34,908 nt of DNA from Clostridiaceae bacterium (GCA_012799825.1 JAAZKK010000048.1:1-34908), one strand, 5' to 3'. Shown: positions 22,303 to 31,000, counted from the stretch's first letter. Program-made: numbers and translations. The notes: generated from the letters alone by a model not told the origin.

Positions 22303-24129
22303 TTAGAAACGTTTAATTTTCCTCGACGTATTCTTCGGGAATTCCGTATCGCGAAGCGCTATAGAATGTACAGCTTTGTAATTGACCAGTTTGCGGTTGA
22401 CTTCTTTGACCTGCTCTTGAATTTTCGCTAGCACCCGATCATCCGTCAACTCAAGTCCCTTCAATTCAGGGTCTGCATCCACGGCGTCTCTGTTGGGGAA
22501 AATCTCCGCGTGAACGACGATATCATTGTTAACCGTCTTGCCTGACACAACGCTTTCTTGAATCAGCGGCTGGAGATTCAACAGGAATTCAATTTCTTCA
22601 GGGAAGATGTTTTTCCCGTTTTTCGTCACAATCAAGTTCGCCTTGCGTCCGGTAATGATGACAAAATCGTTCTCATCGAGATAACCGAGGTCACCCGTAT
22701 GGTAAAAGCCCTCATCGTCGATTACTTCACGTGTTTTTTCTTCATTCCTGTAATAGCCGAGCATAACGTTGTCACCGCGGCCAACGATCTCGCCAATACC
22801 GTCTTCATCGGGGTCAACAATCTTCACTTCGACATTCGGCATTGGCAGTCCTGCAGCGCGGTTATTGTAAAAGTGCGTCCGGTTCAGCGCCAAGATCGGA
22901 GCACATTCGGTGAGACCGTAACCTTGAACGGTATGAAAACCCATATCCTGCATGTTTTTGATCAGCGACGGCTCGATCGCTGCCCCGCCGGAAATGATAA
23001 GGCGCAGATGCCCTCCGAACCCATCGTGAATCTGCTTGAACAATTTTGGACGGATATCGATGCCAATCTTGAGAAGAAAACGCGACAAAGCCAATCCGAA
23101 CTTAAATTTGCGATGCTGCTTCGGATTGTCCGTGATTTTACGCATGATACCGCGATAAAAAGCCTCTATCATCAAAGGAACGACAAGGATGATCGTCGTC
23201 TTAGATTCTTTCATATTCTGAACGATGTACCTAAGGCCGGATGACACAGCCACACAGCTGCCGCGATAAAGTTGGCAAAGGTAGCCGCACGTACACTCGT
23301 ACGTATGATGCAACGGCAAAACAGAGAGGAATCGGTCATTCTCATCAATGTAAAGTAACGAACACATGCCCATCAGGTTAGTGCAAATGTTGTGGTGGCA
23401 TAGCATGACGCCTTTCGGCTTCGACACCGTACCCGAGGTAAAAAGGAGAATATGCATCTCATCGGGATCGATCGGCAGCGTATCGTATATTACATCACCT
23501 GCTTCTCGCGCTTTTTCTCCTTCTTGGAGGATATCCCAGAAATAAAGATCGGTTTCACCCTCTTTCGGCAGGTCAAAATTGATATATTGTTTCACTGTCG
23601 GCATTTGATCACGTATGCCCTCAATAACATCTTTTTTAAGATTGGAGAAAAGAAGGTAATCCGCTTCGGCACTATTCATGAGGTTCACAATCTCATTTGC
23701 GGGAAGTTCTTTGTCAAGCGGCACGACAACGGCAAGACCATTGACCACCGCCAAATAGGAAACGTACCACTCATAACGCGTCTCGGCAATAATTGCCACA
23801 CGGCTTTTCATGTTAATCCCCATGTTTTTCAATGCCGTTCCGTACGCGCGCACATCAGCAAAAAACTGCTTAAAGGTCACACCGACGTACGGACGAGAAT
23901 GATCGACTTTCAGGTTCTTCGCTTCTTCAGATCGAGGCGCGATCTGTCGAGTCGCGATCGGATCTTTCAGAAGATACGCATTACGGTCGCCATAAAGCTT
24001 TTCACTTTGCTGTGCCATATCGCGCAGATCGCGAATCTCACGGACATCATCAAGCGGATAGCGATATTTTCCCAGTTCATTCTCTATTGCAAAATCATGC
24101 AATTTAAATTCAGAATTCTGATTTGTCAT
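22303..24129 (-). CDS. Long-chain fatty acid--CoA ligase (AMP-binding)
   Basis: This is an adenylate-forming enzyme of the FadD/ACSL type that activates fatty acids to acyl-AMP and then acyl-CoA. The 608-aa sequence contains the phosphate loop LLFTSGTVSKPKGVML, the adenine-contacting GYGLTECAP, the YHTGDLGYLDE motif, the ITGRKANLIVTKNGKNIFPEE hinge block and the near-terminal Lys block FPKNTSRKIKRF. The order and length match cytosolic long-chain acyl-CoA synthetases rather than peptide-synthetase domains. A TAGGAC ribosome site is close to the ATG at 24129. An inverted repeat lies 38-52 bases upstream and may be an operator. Why it is paired with a Mur ligase is unclear. Confidence 0.94.
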   Translation of the reverse strand: MTNQNSEFKLHDFAIENELGKYRYPLDDVREIRDLRDMAQQSEKLYGDRNAYLLKDPIATRQIAPRSEEAKNLKVDHSRPYVGVTFKQFFADVRAYGTALKNMGINMKSRVAIIAETRYEWYVSYLAVVNGLAVVVPLDKELPANEIVNLMNSAEADYLLFSNLKKDVIEGIRDQMPTVKQYINFDLPKEGETDLYFWDILQEGEKAREAGDVIYDTLPIDPDEMHILLFTSGTVSKPKGVMLCHHNICTNLMGMCSLLYIDENDRFLSVLPLHHTYECTCGYLCQLYRGSCVAVSSGLRYIVQNMKESKTTIILVVPLMIEAFYRGIMRKITDNPKQHRKFKFGLALSRFLLKIGIDIRPKLFKQIHDGFGGHLRLIISGGAAIEPSLIKNMQDMGFHTVQGYGLTECAPILALNRTHFYNNRAAGLPMPNVEVKIVDPDEDGIGEIVGRGDNVMLGYYRNEEKTREVIDDEGFYHTGDLGYLDENDFVIITGRKANLIVTKNGKNIFPEEIEFLLNLQPLIQESVVSGKTVNNDIVVHAEIFPNRDAVDADPELKGLELTDDRVLAKIQEQVKEVNRKLVNYKAVHSIALRDTEFPKNTSRKIKRF

Positions 24130-24166
24130 ATTGTCCTACACTCTTTCTTAAAATAAAGCGTTTGTC

Positions 24167-24181
24167 GCCGGATGATCCGGC
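24167..24181. promoter_or_regulatory. 15-bp palindrome upstream of the acyl-CoA synthetase gene
   Basis: GCCGGAT, one centre base, ATCCGGC: perfect seven-base arms. It lies 38-52 bases before the ATG at 24129, a typical position for a dimeric repressor site. The regulator is unknown, and the sequence does not resemble the FapR consensus. Confidence 0.45.
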
Positions 24182-24303
24182 AACTCCCGCAACACGGTTT
24201 ATTGTATTTCCGATTGTACTATCGTATTCGACAAATATTAATTATTTATGACGTGGCGATTATCCTTCACTGTACGCAACACTGGATAATTAAATATAAG
24301 CAC

Positions 24304-24367
24304 AAAAAAAGCGTCCCGGCTATCGACAGATCGCACAACAACGACGTTCAGGCCGCGAACGCTTTTT
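24304..24367 (-). terminator. Rho-independent terminator candidate behind the AIM24-family gene
   Basis: On the minus strand GCGT and CGGC pair with GCCG and ACGC around a long loop, followed by a run of seven T. The flanking A-run and T-run make it symmetrical, so it could also act on the plus strand. It lies about 90 bases behind the AIM24-family stop. The rest of the 24130-24453 gap holds only the palindrome at 24167 and AT-rich sequence. Confidence 0.45.
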
Positions 24368-24453
24368 CTATGATCGAAAGATAGCGGTGTATTGTCGCAT
24401 GATCAAGCATTATGTGAGTGTAACGCCGGCTTGCTTCTAACTTGCTAAGCGCC

Positions 24454-25128
24454 TTAGCGCGCTCCGGGCACCATGATGGCACTTGAAAGTTTGCTAAGCG
24501 GCATCGACTGCAAGTAAATGCGCCCCGGACCGGTAAGCACGGTATTAAACAGTCCTTCTCCGCCCAGCAAAGCGTTTTTGACGCCTCCGGTCGTTTGAAT
24601 ATCAATGCTGCAGGACTCGCTCATCGCGACCAAATAGCCCGTATCGATGATCATGGACTCGCCCGGCCCAAGATCGTAGTATTTGACACTGCCATCGACT
24701 TCAAGGAAGGCGAGACCGTATCCTGAAAGATGTTGCATAATAAAACCTTCTCCGCCAAAGAATCCTGCACCGATTTTTTTCTGGAAATGAACCGATAGCT
24801 CAACACTCAACTCGGATGCCAAGAAGGCTCTTTTCTGCGCTATGATGCCGTTCCCCGGTTGAATCATGAAATCGAGAATGGCGCCGGGAAAGCTCGACGC
24901 TAAAGCGATCATGCCGGGTCCGCCTTGTGCTGTGTAAATGTTTTGGAACATAGACTCGCCTGAAAACGCTCGTCCGACCATTTTTCCAAGACCTCCGTGA
25001 CCCTTCGTCTGCATTTGCATGTTTGGCGACATCCAAGACATCGCACCTTTTTCTGTCAGGATGCTTTCACCGGCATCAAGGTTACAAACCACGTAGGGAA
25101 GTATTCCACCTTCAATTGAGTAGCGCAT
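24454..25128 (-). CDS. AIM24 / TIGR00266 family protein
   Basis: This 224-aa protein belongs to the AIM24 family of double-sheet beta-helix proteins, widespread in bacteria and without a settled biochemical role. Characteristic parts are YVVCNLDAGESILTEKGAMSWM near the start, LDFMIQPGNGIIAQKRAFLA, GAGFFGGEGFIMQHLSG in the middle and KNALLGGEGLFNTVLTGPG near the end. There is no signal peptide or membrane helix, so it is cytosolic or peripheral. A good AAGGAG site precedes the ATG at 25128. It stands alone, with a divergent DJ-1 gene upstream and a terminator candidate downstream. Confidence 0.9.
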   Translation of the reverse strand: MRYSIEGGILPYVVCNLDAGESILTEKGAMSWMSPNMQMQTKGHGGLGKMVGRAFSGESMFQNIYTAQGGPGMIALASSFPGAILDFMIQPGNGIIAQKRAFLASELSVELSVHFQKKIGAGFFGGEGFIMQHLSGYGLAFLEVDGSVKYYDLGPGESMIIDTGYLVAMSESCSIDIQTTGGVKNALLGGEGLFNTVLTGPGRIYLQSMPLSKLSSAIMVPGAR

Positions 25129-25274
25129 GATCGATCTCCTTTGCTATCATTTTGCGATCCTCGTTAGCGAATTTGTTGTCTTATTTGCTTGTGCTGTCCA
25201 ATACGAAACCTCTGCGAACAAAGCCTATAAGCTTCATTCTTTTTTGATTTTATCATAGGCAAACGGCCTTTAGG

Positions 25275-25280
25275 TATAAT
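25275..25280 (+). promoter_or_regulatory. -10 element candidate for the DJ-1/sirtuin operon
   Basis: A perfect TATAAT 38 bases before the DJ-1 family ATG. No good -35 is seen at 16-18 bases, so the assignment rests on the hexamer and its position alone. Confidence 0.4.
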
Positions 25281-25317
25281 GGTAGCGATAGTTCAATAGA
25301 AATAAAGGAGACTTATT

Positions 25318-25902
25318 ATGAAAAAACAAGTTATCGTTTTCTTGGCGGAAGGCTTTGAGATCATTGAGGCCATGACGCCGGTCGATTTTTTCCGTCGCGC
25401 GGACATGGACGTCGCGACGGTGAGCTGGAACAACAGACACCAGGTAGTTTCGTCCCACGGTATTCCCGTCATCGCCGATAAAATACTTCCGGAGCTTAGT
25501 GACGAACAAGTCATCAACACCGACTTAGTTGTTATCCCCGGGGGCTTGCCCGGTGCAACCAACTTGGCTGACACGGATAGGGTCATTGAAGTATTGCAAC
25601 AAGTCCACGACCAAGGCGGAATGGTTGCCGCTATCTGCGCCGGCCCGTTGGTACTGGAAAAAGCCGGACTGTTAAAAGACAGAAGATACACGTGTTATCC
25701 AGGATGTGAAGAAAAAATCAAAGAAGGTCACTACATCAACAGGCTCGTCATCCACAGCGATCAAATCGTCACAGCTAAAGGGCCGGGCGCGTCGATGCAT
25801 TTCGCGCTCACCTTAATCCAAGCGCTCAACGGCAAAAATGCTGCTAACGACATTTCGAAAGAAACATTCGCTTCTGAAAGCCTGAAATTTGAAAAGAAAT
25901 GA
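25318..25902 (+). CDS. DJ-1/PfpI family protein
   Basis: A 194-aa protein of the DJ-1/ThiJ/PfpI superfamily. The nucleophile-elbow Cys is C107 in AAICAGPLVL, and the supporting Glu region near the start reads EGFEIIEAMTPVDFFRRA, as in the DJ-1 branch (for example YajL). VVIPGGLPGATNL is the other family block. Proposed activities of relatives include glyoxalase, protein deglycase (disputed) and redox sensing. The ATG at 25318 has a strong AAAGGAG site. The stop overlaps the sirtuin gene start (ATGA), so the two are translationally coupled and may act in one stress or metabolite-repair setting. Confidence 0.93.
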   Translation: MKKQVIVFLAEGFEIIEAMTPVDFFRRADMDVATVSWNNRHQVVSSHGIPVIADKILPELSDEQVINTDLVVIPGGLPGATNLADTDRVIEVLQQVHDQGGMVAAICAGPLVLEKAGLLKDRRYTCYPGCEEKIKEGHYINRLVIHSDQIVTAKGPGASMHFALTLIQALNGKNAANDISKETFASESLKFEKK

Positions 25903-26639
25903 ACATGTCATCGTTGATCAAAAAATTTGCGAACTGGATAAATGCAGCCGAGCACATCGTCTTTTTTGGCGGCGCGGGCGTTTCAACTGAGTCCGGTGTA
26001 CCTGATTTTCGAAGTCCCAAAGGCATCTATGCACGAGAAGGCGGCGCAGAGCGTTATTTGACCTGTGAATTCATGCAAGAGCAACCTGAGCGCTTTTATG
26101 AGTTCTACCGGAAATATTTCATGTTTAGCGATATTGAGCCGAATGCGGCACATTATGGACTCGCAGACATGGAAAAAAGAGGGAATCTCGATGCAGTCGT
26201 GACGCAAAATGTGGATGGGCTTCATCAGAAAGCCGGCAGCAAAAAAGTACTGGAACTTCACGGGAACGGTCAGCGTTTTTACTGCGTGGCCTGTAAACAG
26301 CCCTATTCTTTTGAGGACGTGAACGCCGTGACAGGCGCATTTTACTGTACGAAAACCGGCTGCAAAGGAATCGTACGCCCTGACATCGTGATGTATGGCG
26401 AGTCTCTAGACGATGCCGTCATCACCGCTTCTTTGAGAGCCATCGAGCGTGCTGATCTTTTGATCGTCGGCGGCACCTCGCTGATGGTGTATCCGGCAGC
26501 CGGATTAATTCAATATAAGCCCTACGGCTCGAAGCTTGTTCTCATCAACCTTGATGCGACGCCTTACGATAACATCGCCGATCTTGTCATTCACGAACCG
26601 ATCGGATCCGTTTTCAATCAGCTCCGAGAAGCACAATAA
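25899..26639 (+). CDS. NAD-dependent protein deacylase (sirtuin, Sir2 family)
   Basis: Sirtuins remove acyl groups from lysine using NAD. The 246-aa protein has GGAGVSTESGVPDFRS (24-39), TQNVDGLHQKAG (102-113), the catalytic His in ELHGN (H121), four zinc Cys (C129, C132, C150, C155), and later VGGTSLMVYPAAGL. Length and motifs fit small bacterial sirtuins of the CobB/SrtN or class U type. The start overlaps the DJ-1 gene stop by four bases; a second in-frame ATG lies six bases later. Substrates cannot be read from the sequence. Confidence 0.95.
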   Translation: MNMSSLIKKFANWINAAEHIVFFGGAGVSTESGVPDFRSPKGIYAREGGAERYLTCEFMQEQPERFYEFYRKYFMFSDIEPNAAHYGLADMEKRGNLDAVVTQNVDGLHQKAGSKKVLELHGNGQRFYCVACKQPYSFEDVNAVTGAFYCTKTGCKGIVRPDIVMYGESLDDAVITASLRAIERADLLIVGGTSLMVYPAAGLIQYKPYGSKLVLINLDATPYDNIADLVIHEPIGSVFNQLREAQ

Positions 26640-26702
26640 AGTACAAAAGTTGATCGTACAAGATTAAAGAATAAAACTCGCTAGAATGGAAAAACGTAGA
26701 CC

Positions 26703-27938
26703 ATGATATCCCCGACGTCTGATCAATCAAATCATCGCCATCATTACGTTGTCATCAACACGTCAAATGCACGGCGCAAAATTTTGAGCACGCGTGTAAT
26801 CTTGGTCGGACTGGCGATCAATATTCTGCTTGCTGTCTTCAAGTTGATCATCGGCAAGATGTCCGGCAGTTTGGCTATTTCCGCGGATGCGTGGAATAAT
26901 GTCTCGGACGCGGCTAGCTCTCTCGTTGCTTTGATCTCAATCATATTGTCTGCGAAGCCTGCCGATGAAAAACACCCTTTCGGACACGCTCGCTTTGAAT
27001 ACATTGCATCGATGATTATTGCCGTCGCCATGTTAATGGTCGCATTTCAGTTTGGCCGCACGTCGATCGAACGCATCATTACCCCGATCGATCTCACAAC
27101 CGATACTTGGACTTTTGTCGTTCTCGTCACATCCATTCTGTTAAAAATTATGCAATATTTTATTTACAGAAAATGGGGACAAAAAATCCAATCGCCAATT
27201 CTATTGGCTTCGTCGAAAGACAGCATATCCGACGTCTTCATCACGAGCGGTGTTGTCGTATCCGCCATCCTTTATGCTGCTTTCGGGATCAACCTTGACG
27301 GTCCCGTCGGCTTGCTTATCAGCATTGCGATCGGATGGTCGGCCATCGAAATCATTCTCAATGCGGCGACACTTCTTATAGGGAGTCGTCCCTCCAAGGA
27401 GCTCACATTATTCCTTCAGGAAAGAATACTGAATTCGGATCCGCGCATTCTCAGCATGCATGATCTCATCGTCCACGATTACGGGCCGGGACGCGTCTTT
27501 GCCACGGCTCACGTCGAACTCAGCAGTCAAGAGCGTTTTCCGGAAGTACATCTCATCACTGACCGCATTGAACGAAAAATGAAACGTGACTACGGTATCA
27601 ATCTGCTTCTTCATGCGGAACCGGCCTACCCGCACGACGAAACGTATACGGCGCTTCTTAGTCGACTCGACAACGCGGCCAAAGAAATTGCTCCAAATGC
27701 TGTTGTCCACAGTCTTTTCTTGTTCAAATCACAAGACGGAAAACCGATCGCCGCCTTTGATGTCGATATCGACGATAAGGCTGCGATTGATAACGCAGCC
27801 TTCTTCTCTCAAATGCAGCAAAAGATGGTGATCTGCGATCCTGAACTCAGCCTCTGGATTACGATCGACCGCGAGTATACAAGTCACCTGACGGAGGACT
27901 CGCCGAGCTCATACTTTACGCTGAGCGACGATGTTTGA
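26703..27938 (+). CDS. Cation diffusion facilitator (CDF) family transporter
   Basis: CDF proteins export divalent metals such as zinc, manganese, iron or cobalt in exchange for protons. The 411-aa product has a His-containing N-terminus (NHRHHYV), six predicted membrane helices, the first metal site block AISADAWNNVSDAASS, and the loop HPFGHARFEYIAS. The cytosolic C-terminal domain contains VHDYGPGRVFATAHVEL, and beyond it is an extra 100-residue stretch (about 310-411) which makes the protein longer than the usual 290-310 aa. Metal specificity cannot be told. The last 30 bases overlap the 3' end of mutY on the other strand. Confidence 0.93.
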   Translation: MISPTSDQSNHRHHYVVINTSNARRKILSTRVILVGLAINILLAVFKLIIGKMSGSLAISADAWNNVSDAASSLVALISIILSAKPADEKHPFGHARFEYIASMIIAVAMLMVAFQFGRTSIERIITPIDLTTDTWTFVVLVTSILLKIMQYFIYRKWGQKIQSPILLASSKDSISDVFITSGVVVSAILYAAFGINLDGPVGLLISIAIGWSAIEIILNAATLLIGSRPSKELTLFLQERILNSDPRILSMHDLIVHDYGPGRVFATAHVELSSQERFPEVHLITDRIERKMKRDYGINLLLHAEPAYPHDETYTALLSRLDNAAKEIAPNAVVHSLFLFKSQDGKPIAAFDVDIDDKAAIDNAAFFSQMQQKMVICDPELSLWITIDREYTSHLTEDSPSSYFTLSDDV

Positions 27939-29237
27939 TTGGCGATCATCAAGAAGCGTATCGCGCCAAGGAGAGAGAAATGCCGAGAAAGGCAGCGTCA
28001 CCAATTCATCGCGCGTAACCCACTGTCCGTCGTGCCATCCATCGTGCGACGAAGATGCGCAATCTTCCTCCTGCACCAAGATGCCGTCGAGCGAGTCATC
28101 GCCTATCCATTCGGCATCCCAAAACGTCATATCCCATATTCGATGTGAAAAAACGGCACGTCTTTTGCCGCGCCAAGAAAGATGGAGTTTCGGCTTTCTC
28201 TCCTCCTTCATTTTATCTTCTCTTGTATTGGATAAAAACATTTTTTCAAGAGCAAGATGAAGTGCTTGCTTTTCATCTTTATCAAACCGCTCGGGAAGCG
28301 CGAGAAATTCATAAAGCCCTTCGAGAAGACCTTCTCCTCGACACCGGACAAACAGTCTGCCGTCACGCCAAAGTGCAACGTAAGAAAATGAAGACACCGG
28401 CTTAGCAATTTTCTTATTTCTTATAGGAAAATCATCTACACGCCCCTTTAAACGTGCTTTACAGAACAAAGAGACAGGACAGATCTCACACGACGGATTC
28501 TTCGGTGTACAAATCATCGCGCCAAGATCCATCAAGGCCTCGTTAAAATCGCCGGAACGCTCATACGGAAGCAGCGCGAGTACGCGTTCCCGGATCGTCT
28601 TTGCTGTGCGGGCATCATTCTTGATATAGGGTTTCGCGTCTATGCGAGCCGAGACGCGGACGACATTGCCATCTACGGCGGCATCGGGCAAATTGTAGGC
28701 AAAAGAACGTATCGCGCCTGCCGTGTAGGAACCGACTCCCGGAAGCTTAAGAAGTTCTTCTCGATCACGCGGTAGCACACCATTAAAGCGCGTTGTCACT
28801 TCTTTTGCGAGCGCATGTAAATGTCGTGCGCGACGATAGTACCCAAGTCCCTCCCAGAGCTTTAGGACTTCCGTCTCATCAGCATCGGCCAACGCCACAA
28901 TCGTCGGAAAGCGCATCATAAAACGATTAAAGTAATCGATGACAGTCGTCACCTGCGTTTGCTGGAGCATCAATTCCGAGAGCACCACGACATAAGGATC
29001 GCGGCGAAGAGTCAAATCTTCCGGCAGAGCACGCCACGGCAAATCCCTCGCCTCTTGATCAAACCAACGAAGCAACGATTTGACAAAATCACCTTCCTTT
29101 TCAGTGATATCGATGAATCGCTCTTTCTCATCGATATTATCAGCATGGCTAAGTAGCTTACTTTCGGACATATCAGTCGCCAAGTTAAGATTTATCTGGT
29201 TCGCCTGATCTTCAGGCGACAGCTTACTTTCGGGCAT
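27909..29237 (-). CDS. mutY: A/G-specific adenine glycosylase
   Basis: MutY removes adenine opposite 8-oxoguanine. The ATG at 29237, with AGAGG nine bases upstream and one base after the flavoprotein stop codon, gives 442 aa. Catalytic Glu (E88 in LSELMLQQTQV), the helix-hairpin-helix LPGVGSYTAGAI, the catalytic Asp (D189 in AAVDGNVVRV) and the 4Fe-4S Cys set C243-x6-C250-x2-C253-x5-C259 are all present. The NUDIX-like C-terminal domain that checks 8-oxoG follows. About 45 residues precede the normal N-terminus and contain a duplicated ESKL segment (see repeat entry). The gene is coupled to the upstream flavoprotein gene and converges with the CDF gene, overlapping it by 30 bases. Confidence 0.96.
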   Translation of the reverse strand: MPESKLSPEDQANQINLNLATDMSESKLLSHADNIDEKERFIDITEKEGDFVKSLLRWFDQEARDLPWRALPEDLTLRRDPYVVVLSELMLQQTQVTTVIDYFNRFMMRFPTIVALADADETEVLKLWEGLGYYRRARHLHALAKEVTTRFNGVLPRDREELLKLPGVGSYTAGAIRSFAYNLPDAAVDGNVVRVSARIDAKPYIKNDARTAKTIRERVLALLPYERSGDFNEALMDLGAMICTPKNPSCEICPVSLFCKARLKGRVDDFPIRNKKIAKPVSSFSYVALWRDGRLFVRCRGEGLLEGLYEFLALPERFDKDEKQALHLALEKMFLSNTREDKMKEERKPKLHLSWRGKRRAVFSHRIWDMTFWDAEWIGDDSLDGILVQEEDCASSSHDGWHDGQWVTRDELVTLPFSAFLSPWRDTLLDDRQSNIVAQRKV

Positions 29238-29247
29238 ATCAATCGGC
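29155..29247. repeat. 27-bp direct repeat, 66-bp period, at the mutY 5' end
   Basis: The segments 29155-29181 and 29221-29247 are alike at about 24 of 27 positions and 66 bases apart, so the reading frame is kept. Each copy contains an ATG followed by codons for (P/S)ESKL, so a second possible start exists at 29171. Between them an eight-bp hairpin (TCGCCTGA / TCAGGCGA, 29201-29219) lies early in the coding region. Confidence 0.7.
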
Positions 29248-30822
29248 CTCTTTTTTCTGTAAAGCGCGAGCTGCCGATGTGCCGGCAAGCATGCCGGAAG
29301 AAAATGCCCACATCAAGTTAAAGCCTCCCGTATCGCCATCAATATCAAGTACTTCACCGGCTGCAAAAAGTCGCGGCACCTTGTAAGATTCGAGTGTTCT
29401 CGGATCAAAGTCTTGCGTTGTAATGCCTCCTGCCGTCACCTGAGCATAGTCAAAACCGCGCGTTCCCATCACCGGAAGGCGCAACGTCTTGATCATGCGT
29501 GCGACGGTATCAGGCGCCAACGGCTCCGGCAAAACGGCAAGCAAAGCATCGGCGATCTTAGCGGGGATCAATCCTGCAAGAACAACGCGCCAACGATCGG
29601 CCATAGTTCTTACGGTACAGGACTGCATGTAAAAAAATGAAACGAGTTCCTCTTCTGAAAACTCAGGCAGAAAATCGATGACCAAATCACCGATCCAGCC
29701 GTTTGAACACGAACGTTCCTCAGATTGGCGTTCGTTGTGATGGTCGATCGCGCGCTCTTTCAAGGAATAGTATGGCAAAGTGCCGCCAGTCATAGATACG
29801 GCATGCCCTGCCATGCCCTCTGTTGAGGAATGATCCAAGTCGGATGTATCGCTCCTAGATGCAGCAAGACCGATCATTCTTTCGGTTGAGGAATGATCCA
29901 AGCTGGATGTACCGCTCCTAGATGCAGCAAGACCGAGTGTTCTTTCGGATGATGGATGATCCAACGCTGATGCGACAGCCATGGATACGGCGCGTCCGAG
30001 CTCCATCGCCGCGATGCCCGACATACCGTAAGAGGTGATCAAAAACTCTCCGGACACCGTTTCAGAACACACTCCTTCGCGATTTTCAAAATAAGCTTGC
30101 CCGCGAAAGCGAACGCCTTCTGCCTTTTGCAAGAGCGGATGTCGGCGGAGTTCGAGGGGTACAAGCGCAGGAAGCGGCGTTTCACAAGTATGACCGAGTG
30201 ACATCAGAAGCCTCAGGCCACTCGAGTCGCCTCCCAAATTAGGCGCGGCAGGCCCCCCGGAAGTGATCACCAGAGCGCGTGTGTCCCAGCTCGTTCCGTC
30301 GGAAAGATCTAACAAAAATCGCGACGCCTCACGCGAAATCCTGACAAGTTGCTTTTCTGTATAAACTTCAATGCTTCGCTCGTCGAGCGCACGCGTTAAC
30401 GTGAGAACAACGGAATTAGCCTGCATAGAGCGCGGATAGACGCGCCCCTCTTCGTCACTTGTCGTTATCAGTCCGATCGAACGAAAATAACTAAGAAGCA
30501 TCTCCGGCGTCACACGAGAAAACGCACCGCGCACGAAGTGAGGATGACGACCATGATAACGGCCGGAGATGGAACCCATATTGGCGAGATTGCAGCGCCC
30601 ATTTCCACTCGCACGCACTTTGCGCAACAAGGTCTCTTCCTTCTCGATAATCGCGATGGACTTACCTGAGAGACCTTCATCGCATGCTACAAGCGCCGCG
30701 AGCACTCCGGACGCGCCGCCTCCCGCGATGACGAGATCAAAGGATGCACTCGATTTTGAAGGAGCCGATTCCTTATGAGATGAAGCGTCATTAAAACGAT
30801 CAGGATTCGTTCTGAATTTCAA
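29239..30822 (-). CDS. BaiN/HI0933-family NAD(P)/FAD-dependent oxidoreductase
   Basis: This flavoprotein family (HI0933, YhiN, BaiN) has an FAD-binding Rossmann fold; most members are of unknown function. The dinucleotide motif is VIAGGGASGVLAA (31-43), followed by the family-specific RASGNGRCNLAN. The C-terminal GEVLDIDGDTGGFNLMWAFSSG is diagnostic. The start is a TTG at 30822 with GAGG seven bases upstream. The length, 527 aa, exceeds the usual 400-420 because of a four-copy 63-bp in-frame repeat in the middle of the protein and some N-terminal residues. The stop overlaps the mutY start region. Despite the insertion all recognisable conserved blocks are intact. Confidence 0.93.
   Translation of the reverse strand: MKFRTNPDRFNDASSHKESAPSKSSASFDLVIAGGGASGVLAALVACDEGLSGKSIAIIEKEETLLRKVRASGNGRCNLANMGSISGRYHGRHPHFVRGAFSRVTPEMLLSYFRSIGLITTSDEEGRVYPRSMQANSVVLTLTRALDERSIEVYTEKQLVRISREASRFLLDLSDGTSWDTRALVITSGGPAAPNLGGDSSGLRLLMSLGHTCETPLPALVPLELRRHPLLQKAEGVRFRGQAYFENREGVCSETVSGEFLITSYGMSGIAAMELGRAVSMAVASALDHPSSERTLGLAASRSGTSSLDHSSTERMIGLAASRSDTSDLDHSSTEGMAGHAVSMTGGTLPYYSLKERAIDHHNERQSEERSCSNGWIGDLVIDFLPEFSEEELVSFFYMQSCTVRTMADRWRVVLAGLIPAKIADALLAVLPEPLAPDTVARMIKTLRLPVMGTRGFDYAQVTAGGITTQDFDPRTLESYKVPRLFAAGEVLDIDGDTGGFNLMWAFSSGMLAGTSAARALQKKEAD
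29762..30013 (-). repeat. In-frame tandem repeat, 4 copies of 63 bp, inside the flavoprotein gene
   Basis: Copies begin at 29762, 29825, 29888 and 29951. The two inner copies are nearly identical (GAGGAATGATCCAAG and GCTCCTAGATGCAGCAAGACC are shared). The outer two are more diverged but share CAT-(A/G)-GATACGGC at exactly three periods' distance. Each encodes 21 residues of the type LDHSSTER-x-x-GLAASRS-x-TS, and the unit appears to derive from the flanking ELGRAVSMAVASALDH. Confidence 0.85.
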
Positions 30823-30844
30823 CTAAAAACCTCTTTCACTTGCT

Positions 30845-31000
30845 ACAGGCTGCAACAATCATCTAAAGCATAGTCTCAAGCTACGTATTGTGATGACAGG
30901 CGGTAATAATCATCTATAGCACAGGCTCGTGCATCGTTCCGCGACAACAGGCGGCGGCAATCATCATAATACATCGTTTCGCGACGGCAGGACGCAATCG
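30845..31000 (-). repeat. Tandem repeat, about 3.5 copies of 51 bp
   Basis: The core ACAGGC-(n)-AATCATC starts at 30845, 30896 and 30947 with an exact 51-base period, and a shortened fourth copy starts near 30987. It fills the spacer between the propeller-like gene and the flavoprotein gene, reaching almost to the latter's ribosome site. The period is a multiple of three but the frames contain stops, so it is non-coding. Confidence 0.75.

Noticed and set aside
22558-24156. Two long plus-strand frames (228 and 234 codons)
   Set aside because: They are antisense to the well-conserved acyl-CoA synthetase gene and have no recognisable motifs; codon bias of the real gene explains them.
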